Positions 7,411 to 13,665 of a stretch of 14,965 bases of DNA are shown piece by piece. The notes beneath the pieces are model-generated. The model made no database searches, was not told where the DNA came from, and saw only the letters and a list, made by a program, of their open reading frames with translations. The stretch comes from DAOUMF01 sp034411955. Its GTDB lineage: Bacteria > Chloroflexota > Dehalococcoidia > SM23-28-2 > RBG-16-64-32. The first letter of the stretch is position 1. Each line of letters opens with the position of its first letter. Both the position numbers and the translations under genes were made by a program. The stretch is from contig DAOUMF010000217.1 of NCBI GenBank assembly GCA_034411955.1, positions 1 to 14,965 on the forward strand. The letters are read 5' to 3'.

Positions 7411-8070
7411 ATGCCAAAGGTGCTGATGATAGGAAGGGAGAACCTGCTGCCGTTCCGCCACGCCCTGGAGGAGGACGGGTACGAAGTCATCCTCAGGGCC
7501 CCAGGCGATGCAGGCGCGGGCGGCGAGTACTCGCCGGACGTGATCCTCCTAGACCTGGCGGCGGGGGCGGAGGATCCGCAGGTCAAGCTCATCGTTGAGG
7601 GCAGCCGGAGGGGAGACAGTCCACCGGTCATCGCCCTGATCGACCCGGACCGGCTGTCCTCCTTCGATTCGAGCCTGGATCTGGACGATTTCGTGGTGGC
7701 TACGGCGTCCCCGCAGGAGCTTTCGCTGCGCGTCCGACAGGCGCTGTGGCGCCACACAGGAGTTGACACCAAGAACACCGTTCGCAGTGGCGACTTGGAG
7801 ATAGACCTGACCAGCTACACCGTTCACCTGGGCGGCCGGCCGGTTGAACTGACCTATAAGGAGTATGAGCTCCTCCGCTTCCTGGCCACTAACGCCGGCC
7901 GGGTGTTCACTCGTGAGGCGCTGCTGAACAAGGTCTGGGGCTACGATTTCTACGGGGGCGCCCGCACGGTGGACGTCCACATTCGCCGCCTGCGCTCCAA
8001 GATAGAGGACCGCGGCACCTTCATCGAGACGGTGCGCAACGTGGGATACCGCTTTCGCGCCACCACGTGA
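7411..8070 (+). CDS. OmpR/PhoB-family regulator with degenerate receiver, GlnR-like
   Basis: A 219-residue regulator with an N-terminal receiver fold (1-113) and a C-terminal winged-helix DNA-binding domain (about 125-219) bearing YKEYELLRFL, TREALLNKVWGYDF, ARTVDVHIRRLRSKIE and VRNVGYRF. The likely phospho-acceptor Asp48 (ILLDL) is present, but the rest of the pocket is not: the acidic pair is I7-G8-R9-E10, the conserved Thr/Ser position is Ile77, and the Lys before Pro is Ala97 (VVATAS for the usual VVKPF). Such sites suggest phosphate-independent action, as in actinobacterial GlnR. Downstream amtB remnant, PII gene and glnA fit a nitrogen role; this assignment is inference. ATG at 7411 was chosen because upstream residues do not fit the fold. 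No ribosome binding site is visible; TATATC at 7397-7402 would give a leaderless or nearly leaderless message. No sensor kinase gene is adjacent. Confidence 0.85.
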   Translation: MPKVLMIGRENLLPFRHALEEDGYEVILRAPGDAGAGGEYSPDVILLDLAAGAEDPQVKLIVEGSRRGDSPPVIALIDPDRLSSFDSSLDLDDFVVATASPQELSLRVRQALWRHTGVDTKNTVRSGDLEIDLTSYTVHLGGRPVELTYKEYELLRFLATNAGRVFTREALLNKVWGYDFYGGARTVDVHIRRLRSKIEDRGTFIETVRNVGYRFRATT

Positions 8071-8175
8071 CGCGTCATCTCACAGGTGCCTCGCACGCGA
8101 TTTGTCAGTGCGGGAAGGCCAGCCTTGGGCTGTTACCCGCGGAAGATTCTTCTCCGCCGAGGCGGAAAGGGGCCT

Positions 8176-8438
8176 CACCCATCCCGCATCCTCATCGGCT
8201 TCGGCACCGTCTGGGGCTACTCCTTCGTCCTCACCTTCGCTATCCTTAAGGTGCTCGACGTCGGGATGGGCCTGCGCGCCAGCGAGGAGGAGCGGCCGGG
8301 TCTGGACGCCTCCAGCACGGCGAGCGGGGCTACATCTTCGGGGAAGGGAGCTCTGTCCTGCCGGCGGAAGCGGCGACGTTTGCGCCACGACCCTCCCGCC
8401 AGTCGGTGCCCCAGCAAGCCAGCAGCGAAGCGTCGTAA
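8176..8438 (+). pseudogene. amtB: 3' remnant of ammonium transporter gene amtB, frameshifted
   Basis: From 8176 one frame reads ILIGFGTVWGYSFVLTFAIL then KVLDVGMGLRASEEERPGLD, matching the last transmembrane helix and cytosolic tail of Amt channels (glRvs-x-eeE-x-GLD). The next family element, HGERGY, appears one frame over from about 8314 and continues to a TAA at 8436-8438; a single missing base near 8311-8314 restores it. The first ~10 helices are absent: bases 8071-8175 after the regulator stop carry no Amt sequence. The stop codon overlaps the TAAGGAG that serves the PII gene, so an ancestral amtB-PII operon is likely. It cannot encode a working channel. Confidence 0.75.
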
Positions 8439-8453
8439 GGAGCGAATCACGAC

Positions 8454-8795
8454 ATGCAAAAGATCGAAGCGATTGTGCGGCCCGAGAAGCTAGACGACAT
8501 CAAGAACGCCCTAGCCGACATCGGCATCGGCGGCCTGAACGTCCACAGCGTCACCGGCCGCGGCAGCCAGAAGAGCGTCGTCCACATGGGACGCGGTGGA
8601 GAGACGTATGAAGTGGACATGCTTCCCAGGGTCAAGATAGAGATGGTGGTGGAGGATGGCAAGGTCGCTCAAGTGATCGACACCGTCTGCGAGGTAGCCC
8701 ACACCGGCCGCGTCGGCGATGGCAAGATCTTCATCATCCCCGTGACCGACGCCATCCGCGTCCGCACCCGAGAAAGGGGAGACGAGGCCCTATGA
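8454..8795 (+). CDS. glnB: nitrogen regulatory protein PII (GlnB/GlnK)
   Basis: A 113-residue PII signal protein of normal size that forms trimers and reports 2-oxoglutarate and ATP/ADP. The N-terminal MQKIEAIVRPEKL, the strand GLNVHSVTGRGSQK, the block LPRVKIEMVV and the C-terminal HTGRVGDGKIFIIPV (84-98, nucleotide binding) are all present. The T-loop is unusual: residues 41-55 read SVVHMGRGGETYEVD, one residue longer than in E. coli GlnB, with Gly at position 46 where E. coli has Tyr and the likely counterpart of the uridylylated Tyr51 shifted to Tyr52. Whether it is modified is unknown. TAAGGAG (8436-8442) lies 11 bases before the ATG. The position after an amtB remnant suggests a GlnK origin. 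Partners now likely include other targets. Confidence 0.94.
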   Translation: MQKIEAIVRPEKLDDIKNALADIGIGGLNVHSVTGRGSQKSVVHMGRGGETYEVDMLPRVKIEMVVEDGKVAQVIDTVCEVAHTGRVGDGKIFIIPVTDAIRVRTRERGDEAL

Positions 8796-8809
8796 AGACC
8801 TTGGCGCGC

Positions 8810-8825
8810 GTAACCTGCTCTCAAC
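8810..8825 (+). promoter_or_regulatory. possible GlnR-type site upstream of glnA
   Basis: GTAAC, 6 bases, then TCAAC. This fits the minimal AC-n9-AC core and partly the gTnAC-n6-GaAAC box described for actinobacterial GlnR. It ends 33 bases before the glnA -10 box, a position suitable for an activator. The match is short and may be chance. Confidence 0.3.
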
Positions 8826-8858
8826 AATACCCGCGGCACGTACACTGCCTCTAGCGCC

Positions 8859-8864
8859 TATAAT
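8859..8864 (+). promoter_or_regulatory. glnA -10 box
   Basis: A perfect TATAAT. No sequence resembling TTGACA lies 16-18 bases upstream (GGCACGTA region), which suggests an activator-dependent promoter. Transcription would start near 8871, leaving a short leader with AGGAGA before the ATG at 8894. Confidence 0.6.
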
Positions 8865-8893
8865 TCACTCAGCCCAGTGAGGAAGGAGATAGC

Positions 8894-10237
8894 ATGACAT
8901 CGTCGGCCGATAACGGCGAAAGCAAGGACTACGTTCTCCAGATGGCGAAGGAGCACGACGTCAAGTTCATCCGCGCCTGGTTCACGGACATCCTCGGCTC
9001 GCTGAAGAGCGTAGCCATCACCGTGGAGGAGCTGCCCAAGGCGCTGGAGGAAGGCATCGGCTTCGACGGGTCATCCATCGAGGGGTTCGCCCGCATCGAT
9101 GAGTCGGACATGATCGCCATGCCTGACCCCACCACCTTCGCCATCCTGCCCTGGCGGCCTCAGGAGCACTCCGTGTCCCGTATGTTCTGCGACATCCTCC
9201 ACCCTGATGGCACACCCTTCGAGGGCGACCCCCGCTACGTCCTCAAGCGCAACCTGAAGCGGGCCGCCGACCTGGGCTTCACCTTCTACGTAGGGCCGGA
9301 GCTGGAGTACTTCTACTTCGCCGAGTCCGGGGGCACCGACCTTCTGGATCAGGGCGGCTACTTCGACATGACGCCTCTGGACGCCGCCAGCGACTTCCGC
9401 CGCGAGACGGTCCTCGCCCTGGAGCAGCTCGGCATCATGGTGGAGGCCTCTCACCACGAGGTCGCCCCCTCCCAGCACGAGATCGACCTCCGCTACACGG
9501 ACGCCCTCACCATGGCCGATAGCACGATGACTTACCGCCTGACAGTGAAACAGGTGGCCATGATGAACGGCGTCTATGCCACCTTCATGCCCAAGCCCAT
9601 AGCCACTGAGAACGGCTCCGGCATGCACGTCCACCAGTCGCTATTCAAGGGCGAGCGCAACGTCTTCTTCGACGCCAAGGACCCCTACTACCTCTCGGCC
9701 CTGGCTCGCAGCTACATCGCCGGCCTCCTCCGCCACGCCCGCGAGATCACCCTGGTGACCAACCAGTGGGTGAACTCCTACAAGCGTCTGGTGCCCGGCT
9801 TCGAGGCGCCCGTCTATCTCTCCTGGGCCCGTCGCAACCGCTCTGACCTCGTCCGCGTGCCGGAGTACAAGCCTGGCCAGGAGAACGCCACCCGCATCGA
9901 GTACCGGTCACCGGACCCCGCCTGCAACCCCTACCTGGCCTTTGCGGTGATGCTGGCCGCCGGCCTGGAGGGGATCGAGAAGGAGTATCCCTGCCCGGAG
10001 CCCCTTGAGGAGAACGTCTACGAGATGACGGAGGAGGAGCGCCGGGAGCGGGGCGTCGCCCACCTGCCGGGCAGCCTCTGGGAGGCAGTCGAGCTGGCCG
10101 AGGAGAGCGACCTCCTCCGCCGCTGCCTGGGCGACCACCTGTTCCACAGCCTGCTGAGCAACAAGAAGATCGAGTGGTCCGACTACCGCCGCCAGGTCAC
10201 CGACTACGAGCTGAAGCGCTACCTGCCGATCCTGTAG
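8894..10237 (+). CDS. glnA: glutamine synthetase, type I-alpha
   Basis: A 447-residue glutamine synthetase forming glutamine from glutamate, ammonia and ATP in the cytosol. Recognisable blocks are FDGSSIEGF (57-65), GPELEYF (134-140), EASHHEVAPSQHE (184-196), NGSGMHVHQSL (240-250, ATP/metal), NSYKRLVPGFEAP (294-306) and RIEYRSPDPACNPYLAF (334-350, glutamate/active site). The length and the segment FDGSSIEGFARIDESDM match the GSI-alpha group, as in Bacillus, including Arg67 equivalent to the feedback-sensing arginine. The region around Tyr376 reads ENVYEMTEEER, like the Bacillus type and unlike the adenylylated K-N-L-Y-D-L-P loop, so covalent control is unlikely. ATG at 8894 follows AGGAGA at a good distance. 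It ends 1 base from the convergent methyltransferase gene. Confidence 0.97.
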   Translation: MTSSADNGESKDYVLQMAKEHDVKFIRAWFTDILGSLKSVAITVEELPKALEEGIGFDGSSIEGFARIDESDMIAMPDPTTFAILPWRPQEHSVSRMFCDILHPDGTPFEGDPRYVLKRNLKRAADLGFTFYVGPELEYFYFAESGGTDLLDQGGYFDMTPLDAASDFRRETVLALEQLGIMVEASHHEVAPSQHEIDLRYTDALTMADSTMTYRLTVKQVAMMNGVYATFMPKPIATENGSGMHVHQSLFKGERNVFFDAKDPYYLSALARSYIAGLLRHAREITLVTNQWVNSYKRLVPGFEAPVYLSWARRNRSDLVRVPEYKPGQENATRIEYRSPDPACNPYLAFAVMLAAGLEGIEKEYPCPEPLEENVYEMTEEERRERGVAHLPGSLWEAVELAEESDLLRRCLGDHLFHSLLSNKKIEWSDYRRQVTDYELKRYLPIL

Positions 10238-10238
10238 G

Positions 10239-10877
10239 CTACGGCGCCGCGAAGCACATCGTGTAGCCCAGCGGCTGAGGGCTATGGCCCAGGACCTCGA
10301 AGCCGACGGCCCGGCAGAGATCGCTTACGCTGTCCTGGAGCTGGTAGTCCGGGTCCATCAGGCTCTCGCTGATGGAGAGGACGCCGCCGGGCCTCAAGAC
10401 ACGTCGTAGCTCGACAATCGCCCGCAGCCTGTCCGGGATCTCCCCCAGGACTGTGAACAGGAACGCCGCGTCCACGGAGTCATCAGCCAGCGGCAGGTTC
10501 AGCGCGTCGCCCACCACCGGATGGGCGTTGGCCACGTTGCGCTCGTCCAGGCGCTTCAGCAGCCCGCTGATCATCCCCCGCTGTATGTCCAGGCACAGAA
10601 GCCTTCCCCCAGAACCGACCATCCGGCTCGCCTCGACGCTGAAGTAGCCTACGCCGGGCCCCAGTTCCAGAACCGTGTCGCCCGGCTTGAAACCGAACTT
10701 CTCCAGGGTAGCGCGCCGCGGGTGTATCAGAGGCCGGAGGGGATGTTCCAGTTTGCCGGCTTGACTGACCGGCATGAGAGCGCGCTGATGCCGCTCCCCG
10801 AACCACTGAACCACATAGATGACCAAGAACGCCCCCACGGCGAACAGGGCCACCAGAAGGACCTTCACGGCTCGCAT
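10239..10877 (-). CDS. membrane-anchored class I SAM-dependent methyltransferase
   Basis: A 212-residue protein. Residues about 4-24 form one hydrophobic segment (VKVLLVALFAVGAFLVIYVV), probably an uncleaved anchor. A class I methyltransferase domain follows: motif I VLELGPGVGYFS (69-80) binds SAM, Asp98 in LLCLDIQ is the acidic residue at the end of strand 2, GDALNLPLADDSVD (123-136) is motif II-like, and LRRVLRPGGVLSISE (157-171) is motif III. The nearest familiar groups are UbiE/type-11 methyltransferases; the substrate is unknown. ATG at 10877 was preferred to TTG at 10883; neither has a clear ribosome binding site. The stop lies 1 base from that of glnA, so the two transcripts converge and probably overlap. 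Confidence 0.85.
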   Translation of the reverse strand: MRAVKVLLVALFAVGAFLVIYVVQWFGERHQRALMPVSQAGKLEHPLRPLIHPRRATLEKFGFKPGDTVLELGPGVGYFSVEASRMVGSGGRLLCLDIQRGMISGLLKRLDERNVANAHPVVGDALNLPLADDSVDAAFLFTVLGEIPDRLRAIVELRRVLRPGGVLSISESLMDPDYQLQDSVSDLCRAVGFEVLGHSPQPLGYTMCFAAP

Positions 10878-10949
10878 GGGCAATCAGGGTCGATTATGAC
10901 ACCGAACCAGCGCTTGTCAAGCGCAGTGGGTCAGGGCAGCGACTCCCCC

Positions 10950-10987
10950 AGAAAGACAACACAGGGGGCCGGATCCAGCCCCCTGTG
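10950..10987 (-). terminator. Rho-independent terminator of the zinc-ribbon gene
   Basis: On the minus strand CACAGGGGGC (10978-10987) pairs perfectly with GCCCCCTGTG (10960-10969) across an 8-base loop and is followed by TTGTCTTTCT. It starts 17 bases after the zinc-ribbon stop codon and is the clearest intrinsic terminator in the window. Confidence 0.88.
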
Positions 10988-11004
10988 CCGTTGCTGTCGG
11001 TCGT

Positions 11005-11313
11005 CTAGTAACGTCCCCGTGAGGACGGCTGCTTGCTGAAGCAATCGCTGCAATACACCGGCCGATCGCCGCGCGGCTGGAACGGAACTTGCGTGTCCTT
11101 GCCGCACTGCGCGCACACCGCCGGATACATCTCTCGACGGGAAGACCCGTAGCCACCGCTGCCGCGATCGCCCCGGCGGGCCTGACGGCAGGAAGGGCAG
11201 CGCTTTGGCTCGTTTTCGTAGCCCTTCTCCGCGTGGTACTGCTGATCGTCCGCGCTGAATGTGAACGACTCACCGCAGTCCTGGCAGGTTAGCATCCTGT
11301 CTTCATAACTCAT
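11005..11313 (-). CDS. two-module zinc-ribbon protein
   Basis: A 102-residue protein with two cysteine modules. The first is C10-x2-C13 ... C39-x2-C42 (CQDCGESFTFSADDQQYH, then RCPSCR) and resembles the zf-trcl 'probable zinc ribbon' domain. The second is C67-x2-C70 ... C88-x2-C91 (CAQCGKDTQVPFQPRGDRPVYCSDC) and resembles the ribbon that often follows it. The linker (about 44-62) is rich in Gly, Ser and Arg, as in nucleic-acid-binding proteins. Its function is not established; a role with RNA or DNA is inference. ATG at 11313 was chosen because AGGAGG lies 6 bases upstream; the frame opens 7 codons earlier. It is monocistronic, ended by the terminator at 10950-10987. Confidence 0.85.
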   Translation of the reverse strand: MSYEDRMLTCQDCGESFTFSADDQQYHAEKGYENEPKRCPSCRQARRGDRGSGGYGSSRREMYPAVCAQCGKDTQVPFQPRGDRPVYCSDCFSKQPSSRGRY

Positions 11314-11480
11314 GGATGACCTCCTTTCCCTCAATAGTTGGCGAGGGTCAGGTTCACCTGAGTCCAGGATGCTTTGGCGATCCCGGGGAGCACGAAACGC
11401 TCACCACCGTAGTCAGGGTATCACGGCCACCGTATTTCCACAACGCCCGCCTGCCCGCAGGCCGCGTCCGTCTTCGCCTC

Positions 11481-12599
11481 TCAGCCCGCGGCCGGCGCCA
11501 CCCGCTTCGCCCGGCCGTCGGGGGCGAACAAGAACCGGCTGGCCCAGAGCGATACGTATACCAGACTGACGAGCACCGGCACCTCGACGAGAGGGCCCAC
11601 CACTGCCGCGAAGGCCTGGCCGGAATCGAGGCCGAACACGCCGATGGCGACAGCGATCGCCAGCTCGAAGTTGTTGCTGGCGGCGGTGAAGGACAGCGTG
11701 GCGGTGTCCGCGTAGCGGAATCCTGCCCTCCAGGACAGGATGTAGGATACCCCGAACATGATCAGGAAGTAGGCCAGAAGCGGCACAGCGATCCGCAGCA
11801 CGTCCAGTGGCAGGTCCACAATGTACTCGCCCTTGAGCGAGAACATCACGACGATGGTGAACAGCAGGCCCACGATAGCCGTGGGGCCGAGCCTCGGAAT
11901 GAACCTCGTCTCGAACCAGTCGCGCCCCTTCCTCCGAATGAGAGCGAAGCGGGTGATGATGCCGGCCACCAGGGGCACGCCGAGGAAGATCAAGACGCTG
12001 CGGGCCACCTGCCACATGGAGACGTGGACCGACTCGGCGCCTCCACTACCCCACGGTATCCAGGTGGACGCCACGCTGACGAAGAAGTAGGCGTACAGCG
12101 AATAGAAGAGTATCTGAAACACGGAGTTCAGCGCGACCAGCACGGCGCAGTGGTCGTTGTCTCCGCCCGCCATCATGTTCCAGATGAGCACCATCGCTAT
12201 ACAGCGGGCCAACCCTACGATGATCAGCCCCACGCGGTATTCGGGCATGTCCGGCAGGAAAATCCAGGCCAGGATGAACATGATCACGGGGCCGACGATC
12301 CAGTTCAACCCGAGCGACACGCTGAACATCTTCCAGGCCGTGGCGACCTTGGAGAGCTGCTCGTACTGGACCTTGGTGAGCACCGGATACATCATCCACA
12401 GCAGGCCGATGGCGATGGGCAGGGAGACGGTGTCGATGCGCAGCGCGTCGATGGCGTCGGCGGTGTCGGGCCAGATGCGCCCCAAGCCGACGCCCAGGGC
12501 CATGGCCGCGAAGATCCAAAGCGGCAGGAAGCGGTCCAGAACGCCGAGCTGGCCGACGACGTCCCCTGTTCGCGGCCCGGCGACGGCTTCTGCTGTCAT
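11481..12599 (-). CDS. acr3: arsenite efflux transporter, ACR3 family
   Basis: A 372-residue, multi-helix membrane protein. It has the ACR3 signatures LPIAIGLLWMMYPVLTKV (60-77), GLARCIAMVLIWN (129-141) with the essential Cys133 that binds arsenite, and FTAASNNFELAIAVAI (304-319) with the conserved Glu312. Ten hydrophobic segments are expected for the family and the pattern fits. It exports As(III), and possibly Sb(III), using the proton gradient. ATG at 12599 follows AAGAGGA. It lies 27 bases downstream of the ferredoxin gene, clearly the same operon, and is likely controlled by the ArsR encoded upstream. No arsenate reductase (arsC) is seen in the window. Confidence 0.96.
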   Translation of the reverse strand: MTAEAVAGPRTGDVVGQLGVLDRFLPLWIFAAMALGVGLGRIWPDTADAIDALRIDTVSLPIAIGLLWMMYPVLTKVQYEQLSKVATAWKMFSVSLGLNWIVGPVIMFILAWIFLPDMPEYRVGLIIVGLARCIAMVLIWNMMAGGDNDHCAVLVALNSVFQILFYSLYAYFFVSVASTWIPWGSGGAESVHVSMWQVARSVLIFLGVPLVAGIITRFALIRRKGRDWFETRFIPRLGPTAIVGLLFTIVVMFSLKGEYIVDLPLDVLRIAVPLLAYFLIMFGVSYILSWRAGFRYADTATLSFTAASNNFELAIAVAIGVFGLDSGQAFAAVVGPLVEVPVLVSLVYVSLWASRFLFAPDGRAKRVAPAAG

Positions 12600-12626
12600 C
12601 GTCCTCTTCCCTTCCGCGCCCCTCGC

Positions 12627-12905
12627 CTACATCCCGGCCCGCTGCCTGCGCAACTGCATGAGAAGCATGTTCAGGTCTCGCCTCTCCATGAAGTGAATGG
12701 CGTTCTGGGGACAGATGGACTGGCAGCGGGAGCACCCGACCGGGCAGTTCAGCGGGCGGGCCACGTCCAGCTTCCTCTCGACCTCCTCGTACACGTCGTG
12801 GGGACAGAACTCCAGGCACTTCAGGCAGTTGTCACACAGCTCGGGGTTTATGATGGGGAACCAGGGGATCTCCGCTCGCGGTACTCCCTGGTAGAGCTCG
12901 CTCAT
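12627..12905 (-). CDS. 2[4Fe-4S] ferredoxin in the arsenic operon
   Basis: A 92-residue ferredoxin-type protein with two cluster motifs: C24-x2-C27-x2-C30-x3-C34 (CDNCLKCLEFC) and C54-x3-C58-x2-C61-x3-C65 (CPVGCSRCQSIC). The sequence between reads PHDVYEEVERKLDVARPLN. The second motif has x3 instead of the usual x2 after its first cysteine, as in some ferredoxins associated with oxidoreductase partners. The C-terminal ~20 residues are basic and amphipathic. ATG at 12905 was chosen because GGAGG lies 7 bases upstream; in-frame ATGs at 12920 and 12938 are less well placed. It sits between the second ArsR-type operator and acr3. It may donate electrons in arsenic detoxification, but no partner reductase is visible. 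Confidence 0.85.
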   Translation of the reverse strand: MSELYQGVPRAEIPWFPIINPELCDNCLKCLEFCPHDVYEEVERKLDVARPLNCPVGCSRCQSICPQNAIHFMERRDLNMLLMQLRRQRAGM

Positions 12906-12986
12906 CTCTCCATCCTCCATCCTATTCCGTGAGTGCATCGGCGATTGGGCCCATCACCTCCGATGGCGACGGCGTGCTGCCCCTTT

Positions 12987-13002
12987 GCCGCTGGCCAGCG
13001 GC
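12987..13002. repeat. 16-base perfect palindrome in the ferredoxin leader
   Basis: GCCGCTGGCCAGCGGC lies in the presumed untranslated leader between the second operator and the ferredoxin start. It could form a hairpin but has no T run on either side. Role unknown. Confidence 0.35.
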
Positions 13003-13032
13003 CTCTACTGGCATTGCTTGCCCAGCGATGGC

Positions 13033-13062
13033 ATATCAGTATTGGTTGATATGTCTCCTCAA
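13033..13062 (-). promoter_or_regulatory. second ArsR-type operator with candidate promoter for ferredoxin-acr3
   Basis: ATATCA-N8-TGATAT (13033-13052, extended by C and G to 7-base arms) has the same half-sites and spacing as the palindrome before arsR. On the minus strand TTGAGG (13057-13062) and TGATAT (13033-13038) are 18 bases apart and could be -35 and -10 boxes, with the operator lying across the spacer. The site is 20 bases beyond the arsR stop, so ferredoxin-acr3 probably has its own repressed promoter. Confidence 0.6.
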
Positions 13063-13072
13063 AAGAAAAGGC

Positions 13073-13459
13073 TTACCGTCGGGCACGGCAGACTTCCTCC
13101 GCCCTCCGCCCGCCCCCGGAGGGAGCGCGCAGGGTAAGCAGGTCCGCGCACCGCTGCCGCAGGGCAGCGGTGGCGCCGGGGTCAGCCCGATAGAATATCC
13201 AGCGGCTGTCCTCTGCATCGCGCCGCCACCGCACCAGGCCCACCCGCCGCAGGACGGCCAGGTGGTTGGAGACAAGGCTCTGCGGCAGGCCGAGAACGTC
13301 CTCGATCTCGCAGACGCACAGCTCATCCTTGGTGAGGAGGGCGAAAATCCTCAGGCGAGTCTCGTCCGCAAGTGCCCGCAGGAGCGGCACCATGTCGTCC
13401 GTGGTAGGCGGCGTCACCGAGGCGGTGAACGGCCGGGGCGTGAGCGGCGGCTTGTCCAT
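13073..13459 (-). CDS. arsR: ArsR-family metalloregulatory repressor
   Basis: A 128-residue winged-helix repressor of the ArsR/SmtB family. The helix-turn-helix reads CEIEDVLGLPQSLVSNHLAVL (within 50-70) and the wing RRDAEDSRWIFYRA (79-92). The As(III)-binding motif ELCVCE gives Cys48 and Cys50; the third cysteine usual at +3 (CVCDLC) is missing, so the third ligand may be Cys104, Cys124 or none. With arsenite bound it would leave DNA and allow expression of the efflux genes. ATG at 13459 was chosen over TTG at 13474, because a perfect TATAAT (13474-13479) overlaps the latter; the leader is then about 8 bases. A 20-base palindrome fills its promoter spacer. It is followed by ferredoxin and ACR3 genes on the same strand. 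Confidence 0.93.
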   Translation of the reverse strand: MDKPPLTPRPFTASVTPPTTDDMVPLLRALADETRLRIFALLTKDELCVCEIEDVLGLPQSLVSNHLAVLRRVGLVRWRRDAEDSRWIFYRADPGATAALRQRCADLLTLRAPSGGGRRAEEVCRARR

Positions 13460-13473
13460 ATCGATGCGGGTCA

Positions 13474-13502
13474 ATTATATCACCGGCCGGTGATATGCTC
13501 CA
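13474..13502 (-). promoter_or_regulatory. arsR promoter and operator
   Basis: ATATCACCGGCCGGTGATAT (13477-13496) is a perfect 20-base palindrome. On the minus strand a perfect TATAAT occupies 13474-13479, and the palindrome fills the 17 bases up to a weak -35 (TGGAGC, 13497-13502). A repressor bound here would block polymerase. The outer halves ATATCA/TGATAT recur with the same 8-base spacing at 13033-13052. Confidence 0.8.
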
Positions 13503-13527
13503 CCCGCGCGTGCTCGCCGGCCGCAGT

Positions 13528-13581
13528 CTACGGCGGCGGCGCGCCCACCGCGGCCGCCGCCCCGGACGCGACCCTAATCGC
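13528..13581. repeat. left copy of the nuoN-end direct repeat
   Basis: These 54 bases match 14563-14616 at 52 positions, with the first 43 identical. At the right copy the sequence is the 3' end of nuoN on the minus strand (SGAAAAVGAPPP and stop). Here the same codons and stop are present but the rest of the gene is not. Together the copies bracket the TIR gene. Confidence 0.85.
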
Positions 13582-13615
13582 GCCCACCCTGCGCACTTCA
13601 GTGCGCGGCCCACCG

Positions 13616-13650
13616 TACGAGCTGAAGGGCTACCTGCCGATGCTGTAGGC
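13616..13650 (+). pseudogene. fragment matching the 3' end of glnA
   Basis: This 35-base stretch matches 10205-10239 at 33 positions. It encodes YELKGYLPML and a stop, compared with YELKRYLPIL and a stop in the glnA of this window. Nothing further upstream resembles glutamine synthetase. It is in the same orientation as the TIR gene and ends 4 bases before that gene's -10 box, so the TIR gene was probably once located just after a glnA-like gene. Confidence 0.7.
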
Positions 13651-13653
13651 AGT

Positions 13654-13659
13654 TATAAT
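13654..13659 (+). promoter_or_regulatory. -10 box of the TIR gene, leaderless message
   Basis: A perfect TATAAT ends 6 bases before the GTG at 13666, so transcription would begin at or next to the start codon. There is no ribosome binding site. No good -35 is seen. Confidence 0.55.
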
Positions 13660-13665
13660 TGGGCC

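Noticed and set aside
8792..8854. 20-residue frame overlapping the PII stop (ATGA)
   Set aside because: It is very short, has no recognisable motif, and covers the glnA upstream region.
11316..12932. 538-codon open frame on the plus strand
   Set aside because: It is antisense to acr3 and the ferredoxin gene; the composition (His, Asp, Gln, Gly) is typical of an antisense frame.
12929..13648. 239-codon plus-strand frame ending in the glnA-like residues
   Set aside because: Most of it is antisense to arsR. Only the last ten codons are meaningful and they are reported as a fragment.
4535..13664. Recurring ATTGGGCC at about 4535, 6072, 12944 and 13658
   Set aside because: It is short, its contexts differ (two near -10 boxes if ATAATTGGGGC at 4870 is counted), and it is plausible by chance in GC-rich sequence.
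13495..13665. Upstream extension of the TIR frame from ATG 13495
   Set aside because: These codons run antisense through the nuoN tail copy and out of frame through the glnA fragment, and would start inside the arsR operator.
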